Assembly: GCF_036226445.1 (NCBI RefSeq) | Contig: NZ_CP108474.1 | Location: 8,246,001-8,310,000 of the forward strand | From: Streptomyces sp. NBC_01255 | GTDB lineage: Bacteria > Actinomycetota > Actinomycetes > Streptomycetales > Streptomycetaceae | DNA: 64,000 nucleotides | Reading direction: 5' to 3' | In this document: positions 28,996 through 36,693 of the stretch, piece after piece | Layout: each line of letters starts with the position of its first letter | Numbering within the stretch: the first letter of the stretch is position 1 | Notes under the pieces: generated by a model | What the model was told of the DNA's origin: nothing | The model's input: the letters and a program-made list of their open reading frames with translations, nothing else | Databases searched by the model: none | Position numbers and translations under genes: made by a program

Positions 28996-31611
28996 CTACC
29001 TCCGCATCACGACCGGCTCGTGGCGGCGCAGCAGCCGCGCCACGACCACTCCGAGGGCGAGACAGATCACGACCAGCATGCCCATGTCGAACAGCCAGGC
29101 GTCCAGGGTGTGGCGCATCAGCGGATCGTCGGTCTTGTCGGTCGGCGCGACCTCCCCGATGTCGAGCGTCGCGCCCATCGCGGCGAACGCCCAGCGCGAG
29201 GGCACCAGCCACGCCAGCTGTTCCAGGCCGGGCGTACGCACCGACAGGAGCGCCCCGCAGAACACCACCTGCACGATCGCGAGGAGGACGAGCAGCGGCA
29301 TCGTCACCTCCTCCTTGCGGACCACGGCCGACACGAGGAGGCCGAGCATCATCGCGGTGAAGGAGAGGAGCGCGACGGCGAGCGTGATCTCGACGAGCGG
29401 GGGCAGCAGGACGCCCTTGCCCCCGGGCACGTTCAGCGGGACGCCGATCAGGGCCACCAGGGTCAGGACCACCGCCTGCACGACCGTGATCAGGCCGAGG
29501 ACCACCACCTTGGAGGCGAGGTACGCGGAGCGGGACAGTCCGACGGCTCTCTCGCGCCGGTAGATCGTGCGCTCCTTGACCAGCTCGCGCACGGCGTTCG
29601 CCGCGCCGGTGAGGACTCCGCCCACACAGAGGATGAGCAGCACGTTCAGCGTCGACTCGGGATTGAGCTCGCCCTCGGACAGGGCGCGGGCCATCGCGCC
29701 CATCACGAACGGCAGCGCGATCATGATCGCGAGGAAGGTGCGGTCGGCGGAGAGCGCGGCCGTGTACCGGCGGACCAGGGTCCGCAGCTGGGAGCCCCAG
29801 CTCTGCGCCTTCGGCGGCGGATCGGTTTCCGGTACGAGCGGCACCGCGCCGGAGGGCCCGCCGTCCCCGGTGGGCAGCAGCGGGCGCGCGGTCGCGTCCG
29901 AGACGTACCGGCGGTGGAAGTGTGAGGACCGGTACTGTCCGGCCCAGTCGCGCTCCCGGTCGTTCTCGAAGGCCTCGAAGGCCTCCGGCCACTGCGTGTA
30001 GCCGAAGAAGCCGAGGGTGTCCGCGGGCGGTCCGTAGTAGGCCACCCGGCCGCCGGGGGCGAGGACGAGCAGCCGGTCACAGACGTCGAGGCTGAGGACG
30101 CTGTGCGTGACGACGACGACCGTGCGCCCGTCGTCCGCGAGCCCGCGCAGCATGTGCATCACGGACCGGTCCATGCCCGGGTCGAGGCCGGAGGTCGGCT
30201 CGTCGAGGAAGAGGAGCGAGGGCTTGGTGAGCAGTTCGAGGGCGACGCTCACCCGCTTGCGCTGGCCACCGGAGAGACTGTGGATCGGCTGCTCCGCGCG
30301 CTCCACGAGACCGAGCTCGCGGATCACCTCGTCGACCCGGGCGCGGCGCTCGGCCGGCGCCGTGTCCTCGGGGAAGCGCAGCTCGGCGGCGTAGCCGAGG
30401 GCCCGCCGGACGGTGAGCTGGAGGTGCAGGATGTCGTCCTGCGGGACGAGCCCGATGCGCTGGCGCAGCTCGGCGTAGTCCCGGTACAGGTCACGGCCGT
30501 CGTAGAGCACGGTGCCCCGGTCGGCGGGGCGCTGGCCGGTGAGTGCGCCCAGGAGGGTGGACTTCCCGGCGCCGGACGGTCCGACGACCGCGAGCAGGCA
30601 CTTCTGGCCCACCGGGAACGACACCTCGTCGAGGAGGGTCTTGCGGCCGTGGTCGACGGTGACGGCGAGCTCCTGGACGTCGAGGGAGATCTCGCCGTTG
30701 TCGGTGAACTCGACGAGCTGCCCGCCGATCAGGCAGAACGCGCAACGCCCGACGCCGACGATGTCCTCCGCCGTCACGCGCGCGTCCACGACGCGGCGGC
30801 CGTTGAGGAAGGTGCCGTTGTGACTGCCGAGGTCGTGGATCCAGTACGTGCCGTCGGGCTTGGCGCGCAGTTCGGCGTGACGGCGGGAGACGACGAGGTC
30901 GGAGACGACGACGTCATTGTCGGGCGCGCGGCCGATCCTGATGCTGTGGGCGGGCAGCGGCCGCACGGACGTCGGCTGCCGGAAGGTGCCGGTGGCGGCG
31001 GGGTACGAGACGGAGGAGGGTCGCAGCGGCTCGGCGGCAGGGGGCTCCGCGAGGGGTGCTGCGGGGACGGGGGGCGCGGGGGCGGACGGCTCAAGGGGCG
31101 CGGGCTCGGGGGGCGCGGGCTCCGGGGGCGCCGGCTCCGGCACCGGCGGTGCGGGGACAGGCGCCTCGTGGACCGGGGTTTCGTGGCTCGGCGGCTCGGG
31201 GCGCGGGGTTTCGTGGACCGGCGGCTCGGGCGGCGGGGCCTCGTGGTGCGGCGGCTCCGGGGTCGGGGGTGCCGGCGGGTGGGCCCGGGGCGCGGTCGAG
31301 AGCACCGCGCGCGGGCCGTCCTGCGGGTGTCCGAACCGTACGACCGTGCCGGGGCCGACCTCCCGTACCCCCGACACCCTCAGCCCGTTCGTGAAGGTGC
31401 CGTTCGTGCTGCCCTCGTCCGCCAGGTCCCAGTGGCCGGCGACGGCGCGCAACTGTGCGTGGTGCCAGGACGCCCGGGCGTCCGAGAGCACGAAGTCGCT
31501 GGTGGGGTCGCGCCCGATGCGATAGACGCGGCTCGGGTCCATGAGCGTCGCGTCCCCGTCGATCTCGAGGATCAAAGCGGGCGCGGCGGGTGCGACGGGC
31601 CGCTCTCCCAT
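28996..31611 (-). CDS. Rv1747-like exporter: two FHA domains, ABC ATPase, ABC2 membrane domain
   Basis: An 871-residue half-transporter. FHA1 (about residues 20-95: IGRDPTSDFVLSD, GSTNGTF). A Pro/Glu linker (about 105-205) with repeated HETP/HEAP units. FHA2 (about 220-295: IGRAPDNDVVVSD, GSHNGTFLNG). ABC ATPase (about 320-540) with Walker A GPSGAGKST, signature LSGGQRKRVS and Walker B LLFLDEPTSGLD. Six predicted helices (about 620-870) form the ABC2-type permease. In M. tuberculosis the analogous protein exports cell-envelope lipids and is phosphorylated between its FHA domains. It heads a tight three-gene operon with the SH3-like and kinase genes. Confidence 0.9.
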   Translation of the reverse strand: MGERPVAPAAPALILEIDGDATLMDPSRVYRIGRDPTSDFVLSDARASWHHAQLRAVAGHWDLADEGSTNGTFTNGLRVSGVREVGPGTVVRFGHPQDGPRAVLSTAPRAHPPAPPTPEPPHHEAPPPEPPVHETPRPEPPSHETPVHEAPVPAPPVPEPAPPEPAPPEPAPLEPSAPAPPVPAAPLAEPPAAEPLRPSSVSYPAATGTFRQPTSVRPLPAHSIRIGRAPDNDVVVSDLVVSRRHAELRAKPDGTYWIHDLGSHNGTFLNGRRVVDARVTAEDIVGVGRCAFCLIGGQLVEFTDNGEISLDVQELAVTVDHGRKTLLDEVSFPVGQKCLLAVVGPSGAGKSTLLGALTGQRPADRGTVLYDGRDLYRDYAELRQRIGLVPQDDILHLQLTVRRALGYAAELRFPEDTAPAERRARVDEVIRELGLVERAEQPIHSLSGGQRKRVSVALELLTKPSLLFLDEPTSGLDPGMDRSVMHMLRGLADDGRTVVVVTHSVLSLDVCDRLLVLAPGGRVAYYGPPADTLGFFGYTQWPEAFEAFENDRERDWAGQYRSSHFHRRYVSDATARPLLPTGDGGPSGAVPLVPETDPPPKAQSWGSQLRTLVRRYTAALSADRTFLAIMIALPFVMGAMARALSEGELNPESTLNVLLILCVGGVLTGAANAVRELVKERTIYRRERAVGLSRSAYLASKVVVLGLITVVQAVVLTLVALIGVPLNVPGGKGVLLPPLVEITLAVALLSFTAMMLGLLVSAVVRKEEVTMPLLVLLAIVQVVFCGALLSVRTPGLEQLAWLVPSRWAFAAMGATLDIGEVAPTDKTDDPLMRHTLDAWLFDMGMLVVICLALGVVVARLLRRHEPVVMRR

Positions 31612-31714
31612 GCGTGAATCCTATCCGTCGGCGCTGATCCCTGCCCGGGATGAGGCGCCGGTAGGGTGGGCGCTTCCGCCGCCGGACGCGGCGCCCGACG
31701 AAGGAGGCCCACCC

Positions 31715-32371
31715 GTGCCGAAAGGTGTCACCGGGCGACGGCCCCGCACGCGCGCGGCGCTTCTGAAAGCCGCCCTGGAGGCCTTCGCCGAGCACGGTTT
31801 CCACGCCACGACGATCGAGCAGATCTGTGAGCGCGCGGGTTACACGCGGGGCGCGTACTACTCGAACTTCGCCAGCAAGGAAGAGCTCTTCCTCGCGCTC
31901 TTCGACGAGCACAGCGACCGGACCGTACGACGGCTCGCCGACGAGATCGACGCGCTGACCGCCGAGGAGTACACGCTGGCGCGGCTGGCGGAGCTCGCCG
32001 CCCGGATCGAGCCGGACGAGCGGGACTGGTACCTGGTCACCACCGAGTTCACTTTGCACGCCATTCGCGACCGGCAGGCCGCCTGGGTGCTCGCGCGTCA
32101 CGACGAGCGGCTGCGCGCCGAGATCGCCCGCGGTCTCACCCTCGTCCTGCGCCGGGCCGGGCGGGAACTGACCGTGGACGCCGACCGGTTCGCCCGGCTC
32201 ATCGTGGCCCTGCGGGAGGGCGGACTCGCGCAGAGCTACGTCGAACCGGCGGCGCTGCCGCCGGGGAGCCTCGAACGCGAGTTCCTCGCCCCGCTCCTGG
32301 AGGTGTCGACGCGGGAACTCCCCGTCCCCGAAGGTCAGTCGAACAGGTCCGGGTCGGACGCGGTGATCTGA
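31715..32371 (+). CDS. TetR-family regulator
   Basis: A 218-residue regulator. The N-terminal HTH (about residues 10-55) reads ALEAFAEHGFHATTIEQIC then GYTRGAYYSNFASKEEL, typical of TetR. The ligand domain is helical and unassigned. GTG 31715 follows AAGGAGG at seven bases; upstream in-frame codons belong to the divergent FHA gene leader. The 3' end overlaps the convergent aldolase gene by 37 bp. A likely target is the aldolase promoter, where GATACA/TGTATC overlaps the -10. Autoregulation is possible but I see no matching repeat before its own start. Confidence 0.85.
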   Translation: MPKGVTGRRPRTRAALLKAALEAFAEHGFHATTIEQICERAGYTRGAYYSNFASKEELFLALFDEHSDRTVRRLADEIDALTAEEYTLARLAELAARIEPDERDWYLVTTEFTLHAIRDRQAAWVLARHDERLRAEIARGLTLVLRRAGRELTVDADRFARLIVALREGGLAQSYVEPAALPPGSLEREFLAPLLEVSTRELPVPEGQSNRSGSDAVI

Positions 32372-33141
32372 TCCCACAGGGGGCGCGCCTGGAACCAGCC
32401 CGCGAGGTGGCCGCCGACCTGGCCGCGGGTGAGGAGTGCCGTTTCCCGGTCGATCGGCTGCGGGGTGCCCGCCGCCATCGCGAGGAGCTGGGCCTGGCAG
32501 GACCGCTCCATGGTCACGAACCACCACACGGCCTCGGCGACGGAGTGACCGACCGTCAGGAGGCCGTGGTTCTTGAGGATGACGGCCTTGTGCCCGCCCA
32601 GGGCCTTCGCGACCCGCTCGCCCTCCTCGGTCTCGTTCACCACGCCCCGGTAGTCGTCGTAGATCCCGTGGTCCTCGAAGAAGGCACACGCGTCCTGGGT
32701 GATCGGGTCCAGTGGGATGCCGAGGCTGGAGAACGCCTTGCCGTGCAGGGAGTGCGAGTGCGCGGCGGCGACCGCGTCGGGCCGGGCGGCGTGGACGCGC
32801 GAGTGGATGACGAACGCGGCCCGGTTCACGGGCCTGCGCCCTTCGAGGACGGTCCCCTCGTGGTCCACCAGGATCAGGTCGGAGGCCTTGATCTGGTTGA
32901 AGCTCACCCCGAACGGGTTGACCCAGAAGGCGTTCGGATCCCCGGGATCGCGGACGGTGATGTGCCCCGCGACCCCCTCGGAGAACCCGAGCCGACCGAA
33001 GATCCGGAACCCGGCGGCGAGCTGCTCCTTGCGGTAGCGGCGCTCCTCCTCGACGGTCTCGAAGGAGGGCGGCAGCGGCAGGACGACCCCGTCGGGCAAC
33101 GGCCCGACAGCGGCGGCGAGCGCGGGCGGCACGGTGCTCAT
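32335..33141 (-). CDS. Class II aldolase/adducin family protein
   Basis: A 268-residue zinc enzyme of the fuculose-1-phosphate aldolase/RhaD fold. The metal-binding segment AHSHSLHGKAFS (about residues 118-129) supplies two His, and KNHGLLTVG (about 190) the third. N-terminal GVAGHITVRDP and WVNPFGVSFNQIKASDLILV are family signatures. ATG 33141 follows GAGGAG. Members of this longer subfamily are often annotated only as class II aldolase/adducin and their substrates are not established. The promoter carries an operator that suits the convergent TetR gene. Confidence 0.85.
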   Translation of the reverse strand: MSTVPPALAAAVGPLPDGVVLPLPPSFETVEEERRYRKEQLAAGFRIFGRLGFSEGVAGHITVRDPGDPNAFWVNPFGVSFNQIKASDLILVDHEGTVLEGRRPVNRAAFVIHSRVHAARPDAVAAAHSHSLHGKAFSSLGIPLDPITQDACAFFEDHGIYDDYRGVVNETEEGERVAKALGGHKAVILKNHGLLTVGHSVAEAVWWFVTMERSCQAQLLAMAAGTPQPIDRETALLTRGQVGGHLAGWFQARPLWDQITASDPDLFD

Positions 33142-33189
33142 GGCGGCTCCTCGGCTTCCTGGGCGAGCGGGTGGGGCACGGCGCGCCAA

Positions 33190-33218
33190 AAGATACAGAG
33201 ATGTATCCGATACGACAA
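33190..33218 (-). promoter_or_regulatory. Aldolase promoter with overlapping TetR-type operator
   Basis: Minus strand: -35 TTGTCG (33218-33213), 17-base spacer, -10 TATCTT (33195-33190). The inverted repeat GATACA-GAGA-TGTATC (33192-33207) covers most of the -10 and half of the spacer, an ideal place for repression. Confidence 0.65.
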
Positions 33219-33337
33219 TGGATCGGCGTCAGGCCGCCGGGCCCCGGAACCCGGGATGCCGCCGCACGGGGGAGTCCGCCCGAGTGGCGGGGCTTGCGGC
33301 GTGGGGTTTTCGCTGGTTACGTTCGGGGCCGACGATG

Positions 33338-33353
33338 CAGAAAGCGCTTTCTG
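33338..33353. promoter_or_regulatory. LacI-type operator palindrome
   Basis: CAGAAAGCGCTTTCTG, a 16-base perfect palindrome with the central GCGC and flanking AAA/TTT typical of LacI-family operators. It ends 57 bases before the ThuA-like start. No LacI-type gene lies in this window. Confidence 0.75.
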
Positions 33354-33410
33354 GCGTCGCCGCTCCACCGCACTTCTCTACTGAGCCCCAGCACCCCAGG
33401 AGTCCACCGC

Positions 33411-34070
33411 GTGCCCACCGCCGACGTGCTGATCTACACCCGCACCGCCGGGTACCGCCACGACTCGATCCCCGCCGGCGCCGCCGCCCTCGCCGAGATC
33501 GCCGGCGATCAGGGCTGGGGAGCCGAGGTCACCGAGGACCCGGCGGCCTTCACACCCGGGCGGCTGGCCGGGTGCGCCGCCGTCGTGCTGCTCTCCACCA
33601 CCGGCACCGTCCTGACGCCCGAGGGGCGCGACGCCTTCGCCGCGTACCTCCGGGGCGGCGGCGCCCTCCTCGCCGTCCACGCGGCGGCCAACGCCGAGCC
33701 GGACTGGCCCTTCTACGGGGAGCTCCTCGGCACCCGCTTCGACGGCCACCCGGAGATCCAGCCCGGCACCGTGCTCGTCGAGGACCCCGGCCACCCGGCG
33801 ACGGCGCCGCTCCCGGGCCGCTGGGCCTGGACCGACGAGTGGTACAACTTCACGGCCAACCCGCGCGGGACGGGCGTACGGATCCTGGCGCGGGCCGACG
33901 AGACCTCGTACAGCGGCGGCACCCTCGGCGACGACCACCCGCTGGTGTGGTGCCGGGAGGTCGACCAGGGGCGCGTCTTCTTCACCGCACTCGGGCACTC
34001 CTCGGAGGCGTACGACGATCCGGCCTTCCGCGCGCACCTCTCCGGCGCGCTGGCGTGGCTCACCGCCTGA
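33411..34070 (+). CDS. ThuA-like protein
   Basis: A 219-residue ThuA-family protein (glutamine-amidotransferase-like fold linked to trehalose or other sugar use). Family marks are VLIYTRTAGYRHDSI at the N-terminus, VVLLSTTG, GGALLAVHAAAN (about residue 85) and the C-terminal FFTALGHSSEAYDDPAF. GTG 33411 follows AGGAG. There is no signal peptide. The LacI-type palindrome just upstream argues for carbohydrate-responsive control, which agrees with the family's usual context. The catalytic role of ThuA proteins is still poorly defined; the substrate is not predicted. Confidence 0.85.
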   Translation: MPTADVLIYTRTAGYRHDSIPAGAAALAEIAGDQGWGAEVTEDPAAFTPGRLAGCAAVVLLSTTGTVLTPEGRDAFAAYLRGGGALLAVHAAANAEPDWPFYGELLGTRFDGHPEIQPGTVLVEDPGHPATAPLPGRWAWTDEWYNFTANPRGTGVRILARADETSYSGGTLGDDHPLVWCREVDQGRVFFTALGHSSEAYDDPAFRAHLSGALAWLTA

Positions 34071-34220
34071 GGCCGGAGGCCACCCGTCGGTGGGCGCCCC
34101 TCCCCGTCGGATCACCCTGCCCCACCAGGCCGGTGTCACCCCACCGCCCCGCCCCTGTTGCGCCGCCACGCCCGGCGCGGGAGGTTGCCGGTGGGGGCCG
34201 ATGGCAGGAGGAGAGACGTC

Positions 34221-35618
34221 ATGGGCATCGCCACGGTGAACCCCGCGACGGGCGAGACGCTGCGCACCTACGAGGCCCACGGGCCCGAGGAGGTCGAGCG
34301 GCGCATCGCGGCCGCGCACGAGGCGTTCCGCCAGTACCGCACCACGTCCTTCGCCGAGCGCGCCCGCCTGATGCGGGCCGCCGCCACACTGCTCGACGAG
34401 GACACCGAGGACATCGCCCGGACCATGACGGTCGAGATGGGCAAGCCGATCGCCGCCTCCCGCGCCGAGGCCGCCAAGTGCGCCAAGGCCATGCGCTGGT
34501 ACGCCCGCAACGCCGAGGAACTGCTCGCCGACGAGCATCCGGCCGAGAGCGACGTCCAGGACTCCGGCGCGGACCTGGCCCGCGTCCACTACCGTCCCCT
34601 CGGCCCGGTCCTCGCCGTCATGCCGTGGAACTTCCCGCTCTGGCAGGTGATCCGCTTCGCCGCGCCCGCTCTCATGGCGGGCAACACCGGCCTCCTCAAG
34701 CACGCCTCCAACGTGCCGAGGACGGCCCTCTACCTCGGCGACCTGTTCCGCCGCGCCGGATATCCGGACGGCTGCTTCCAGACACTCCTCATCGGCTCCC
34801 GAGACGTCGAGGCCGTCCTCCGGGACCCCCGGGTCGTCGCCGCCACCCTCACCGGCAGCGAACCCGCCGGCCGGGCCGTCGCCGCCGTCGCGGGCGACGA
34901 GGTCAAGAAGACCGTCCTGGAGCTGGGCGGCAGCGACCCGTACATCGTCATGCCCTCCGCCGACATCGTGCGGGCGGTGAAGACCGCCGTCACCGCGCGC
35001 GTGCAGAACAACGGCCAGTCCTGCATCGCCGCCAAGCGGTTCATCGTCCACCAGGACGTCTACGACGACTTCGCCGAACGCTTCACCGCCGCCATGAACG
35101 CCCTCACCGTGGGCGACCCCCTCGACGAGTCCACCGACGTCGGCCCCCTCGCCACCGAGCAGGGCCGCACCGACCTGGAGAGCCTCGTCGACGACGCCGT
35201 ACGCCGGGGCGCGCACGTCCTGTGCGGCGGCGGCCGCCCGGAAGCCGAAGGGCTACGGCGGGGCTGGTACTACCGGCCGACCGTGCTCACGGGCATCACC
35301 CCCGCGATGCGGATCCACCTGGAGGAGACGTTCGGGCCGGTCGCCACCGTCTACCCGGTGCGTGACATCGAGGAGGCCGTCACCGTCGCCAACGACTCCC
35401 CGTTCGGGCTCAGTTCGAACGTCTGGACCCGGAAGGAGGAGGACATCGCCTTCTTCGTCCGCGACCTGGAGGCCGGCGGCGTGTTCGTCAACGGAATGAC
35501 GGCCTCGCACCCGGCGCTCCCCTTCGGCGGGATCAAGCGCTCCGGCTACGGCCGAGAACTCTCCGGCCACGGCATCCGCGAGTTCTGCAACGCGACCACG
35601 GTCTGGCAGCGCGCCTGA
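34221..35618 (+). CDS. NAD(P)-dependent succinate-semialdehyde-type dehydrogenase
   Basis: A 465-residue aldehyde dehydrogenase. GPVLAVMPWNFPLWQ (about residue 132), TLTGSEPAGRAVA for the cofactor fold, the general base in LELGGSDP (E about 234) and the nucleophile in GQSCIAAKRF (C about 268) are all present. The short N-terminus and the MPWNFPLWQ form point to the GabD/succinate-semialdehyde branch. ATG 34221 follows GGAGGAG. It is 150 bases after the ThuA-like gene and may be transcribed separately. The substrate is likely succinate semialdehyde or a related short aldehyde. Confidence 0.9.
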   Translation: MGIATVNPATGETLRTYEAHGPEEVERRIAAAHEAFRQYRTTSFAERARLMRAAATLLDEDTEDIARTMTVEMGKPIAASRAEAAKCAKAMRWYARNAEELLADEHPAESDVQDSGADLARVHYRPLGPVLAVMPWNFPLWQVIRFAAPALMAGNTGLLKHASNVPRTALYLGDLFRRAGYPDGCFQTLLIGSRDVEAVLRDPRVVAATLTGSEPAGRAVAAVAGDEVKKTVLELGGSDPYIVMPSADIVRAVKTAVTARVQNNGQSCIAAKRFIVHQDVYDDFAERFTAAMNALTVGDPLDESTDVGPLATEQGRTDLESLVDDAVRRGAHVLCGGGRPEAEGLRRGWYYRPTVLTGITPAMRIHLEETFGPVATVYPVRDIEEAVTVANDSPFGLSSNVWTRKEEDIAFFVRDLEAGGVFVNGMTASHPALPFGGIKRSGYGRELSGHGIREFCNATTVWQRA

Positions 35619-35642
35619 CCGGATGACGTCCGGGGCGGGCCG

Positions 35643-36683
35643 TCAGCCCCGCGTCCACGCCAACAGCCGCTCCGCCGGCCAGGTGTTGACCACCCGGTCC
35701 TCCGGTACGCCGCACTCCTCGGCCCGTGCGCAGCCGAGGATCTGCCACTCCAGCTGACCCGGCGCGTGCGCGTCCGTGTCGACCGCGAAGTACGCGCCCG
35801 CGTCGACCGCGACGCGCAGCAGCTCGCGCGGGGGATCGAGGCGCTCCGGGCGGCTGTTGATCTCCACCGCCGTACCGGCCTCGGCGCACGCCGCGAAGAC
35901 CCGTTCCGCGTCGAACTCCGAAGCGGGCCGCAGCCGGCCGCCCGCCACGAGCCGCCCCGTGCAGTGCCCGAGCACGTCCACGAGAGGGTCGCGGACGGCC
36001 CGTTCGAGCCGGCGGGTCATCGGGCCCGCGTCCATCCGCAGCTTCGAGTGCACCGAAGCGACGACCACGTCCAGCCGTTCGAGCAGCTCGGGTTCCTGGT
36101 CGAGCGAACCGTCCTCCAGGATGTCGCACTCGATCCCGGTGAGCAGCCGGAAGGGCGCCCACTCCTCGTTCAGCCGCGCCACCACGTCCAGTTGCTCCCG
36201 CAGCCGCTCCGGCGAAAGACCCCGCGCGACCGTGAGCCGCGGCGAGTGATCCGTGAGCACCGCCCACTCATGCCCGATCCCCGCCGCCGCACGGCCCATG
36301 GACTCGATCGTGGCGCCGCCGTCGGACCAGTCGGAATGGAGATGGCAGTCGCCGCGCAGCGCCGCCCGCAATGTGGCACCGGCACCGGCAGCGTCACCGT
36401 CCGCCGGCTCCACCGGCCCCAGGCTCGCTTTGAGCTCCGCCTCAAGACCCGCCAGGTACTCCGGCACCCGGCCCTCCAGGGCTTCGCGCACCACCGCCGC
36501 CGTCTTCGGCCCGAGCCCCTTCACCGACTCCAGGGTCCCCGCTGCCGCGCGCCGCGCCGCCTCGCCCGCAGGCAGGGCGTCGACGGCGGCGGATGCCGTA
36601 CGGAACGCCCGCGCCCGGTACCCCGGTGCCTGGGTGCGCTCCAGCAGGAACGCGATCCGGTTCAACGCGGCCACGGGGTCCAC
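35643..36683 (-). CDS. PHP-domain protein, PolX C-terminus-like
   Basis: A 346-residue protein. The N-terminal 90 residues hold a helix-hairpin-helix (SVKGLGPKTAAVV) as in DNA polymerase X. The PHP phosphoesterase domain follows with metal ligands in GDCHLHSDWSDGG, LTDHSPRL, GIECDI, ASVHSKL, LGHCTGRL and the C-terminal DTDAHA. The palm/finger nucleotidyl-transfer domain is absent, so it is a PolX-like exonuclease/phosphatase module on its own, a form common in Streptomyces. GTG 36683 is preceded by GGAGGAGG. It is 10 bases downstream of the SpoIIE-type phosphatase gene and probably co-transcribed. Confidence 0.85.
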   Translation of the reverse strand: MDPVAALNRIAFLLERTQAPGYRARAFRTASAAVDALPAGEAARRAAAGTLESVKGLGPKTAAVVREALEGRVPEYLAGLEAELKASLGPVEPADGDAAGAGATLRAALRGDCHLHSDWSDGGATIESMGRAAAGIGHEWAVLTDHSPRLTVARGLSPERLREQLDVVARLNEEWAPFRLLTGIECDILEDGSLDQEPELLERLDVVVASVHSKLRMDAGPMTRRLERAVRDPLVDVLGHCTGRLVAGGRLRPASEFDAERVFAACAEAGTAVEINSRPERLDPPRELLRVAVDAGAYFAVDTDAHAPGQLEWQILGCARAEECGVPEDRVVNTWPAERLLAWTRG

Positions 36684-36693
36684 GGCCTCCTCC

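Noticed and set aside
33378..35216. Minus-strand frame opposite the ThuA-like and aldehyde dehydrogenase genes
   Set aside because: Low-complexity translation; it spans two well-supported plus-strand genes.
35619..35633. Terminator between aldehyde dehydrogenase and PHP genes
   Set aside because: CCGGA-TGACG-TCCGG has only a five-base stem, too weak to call.
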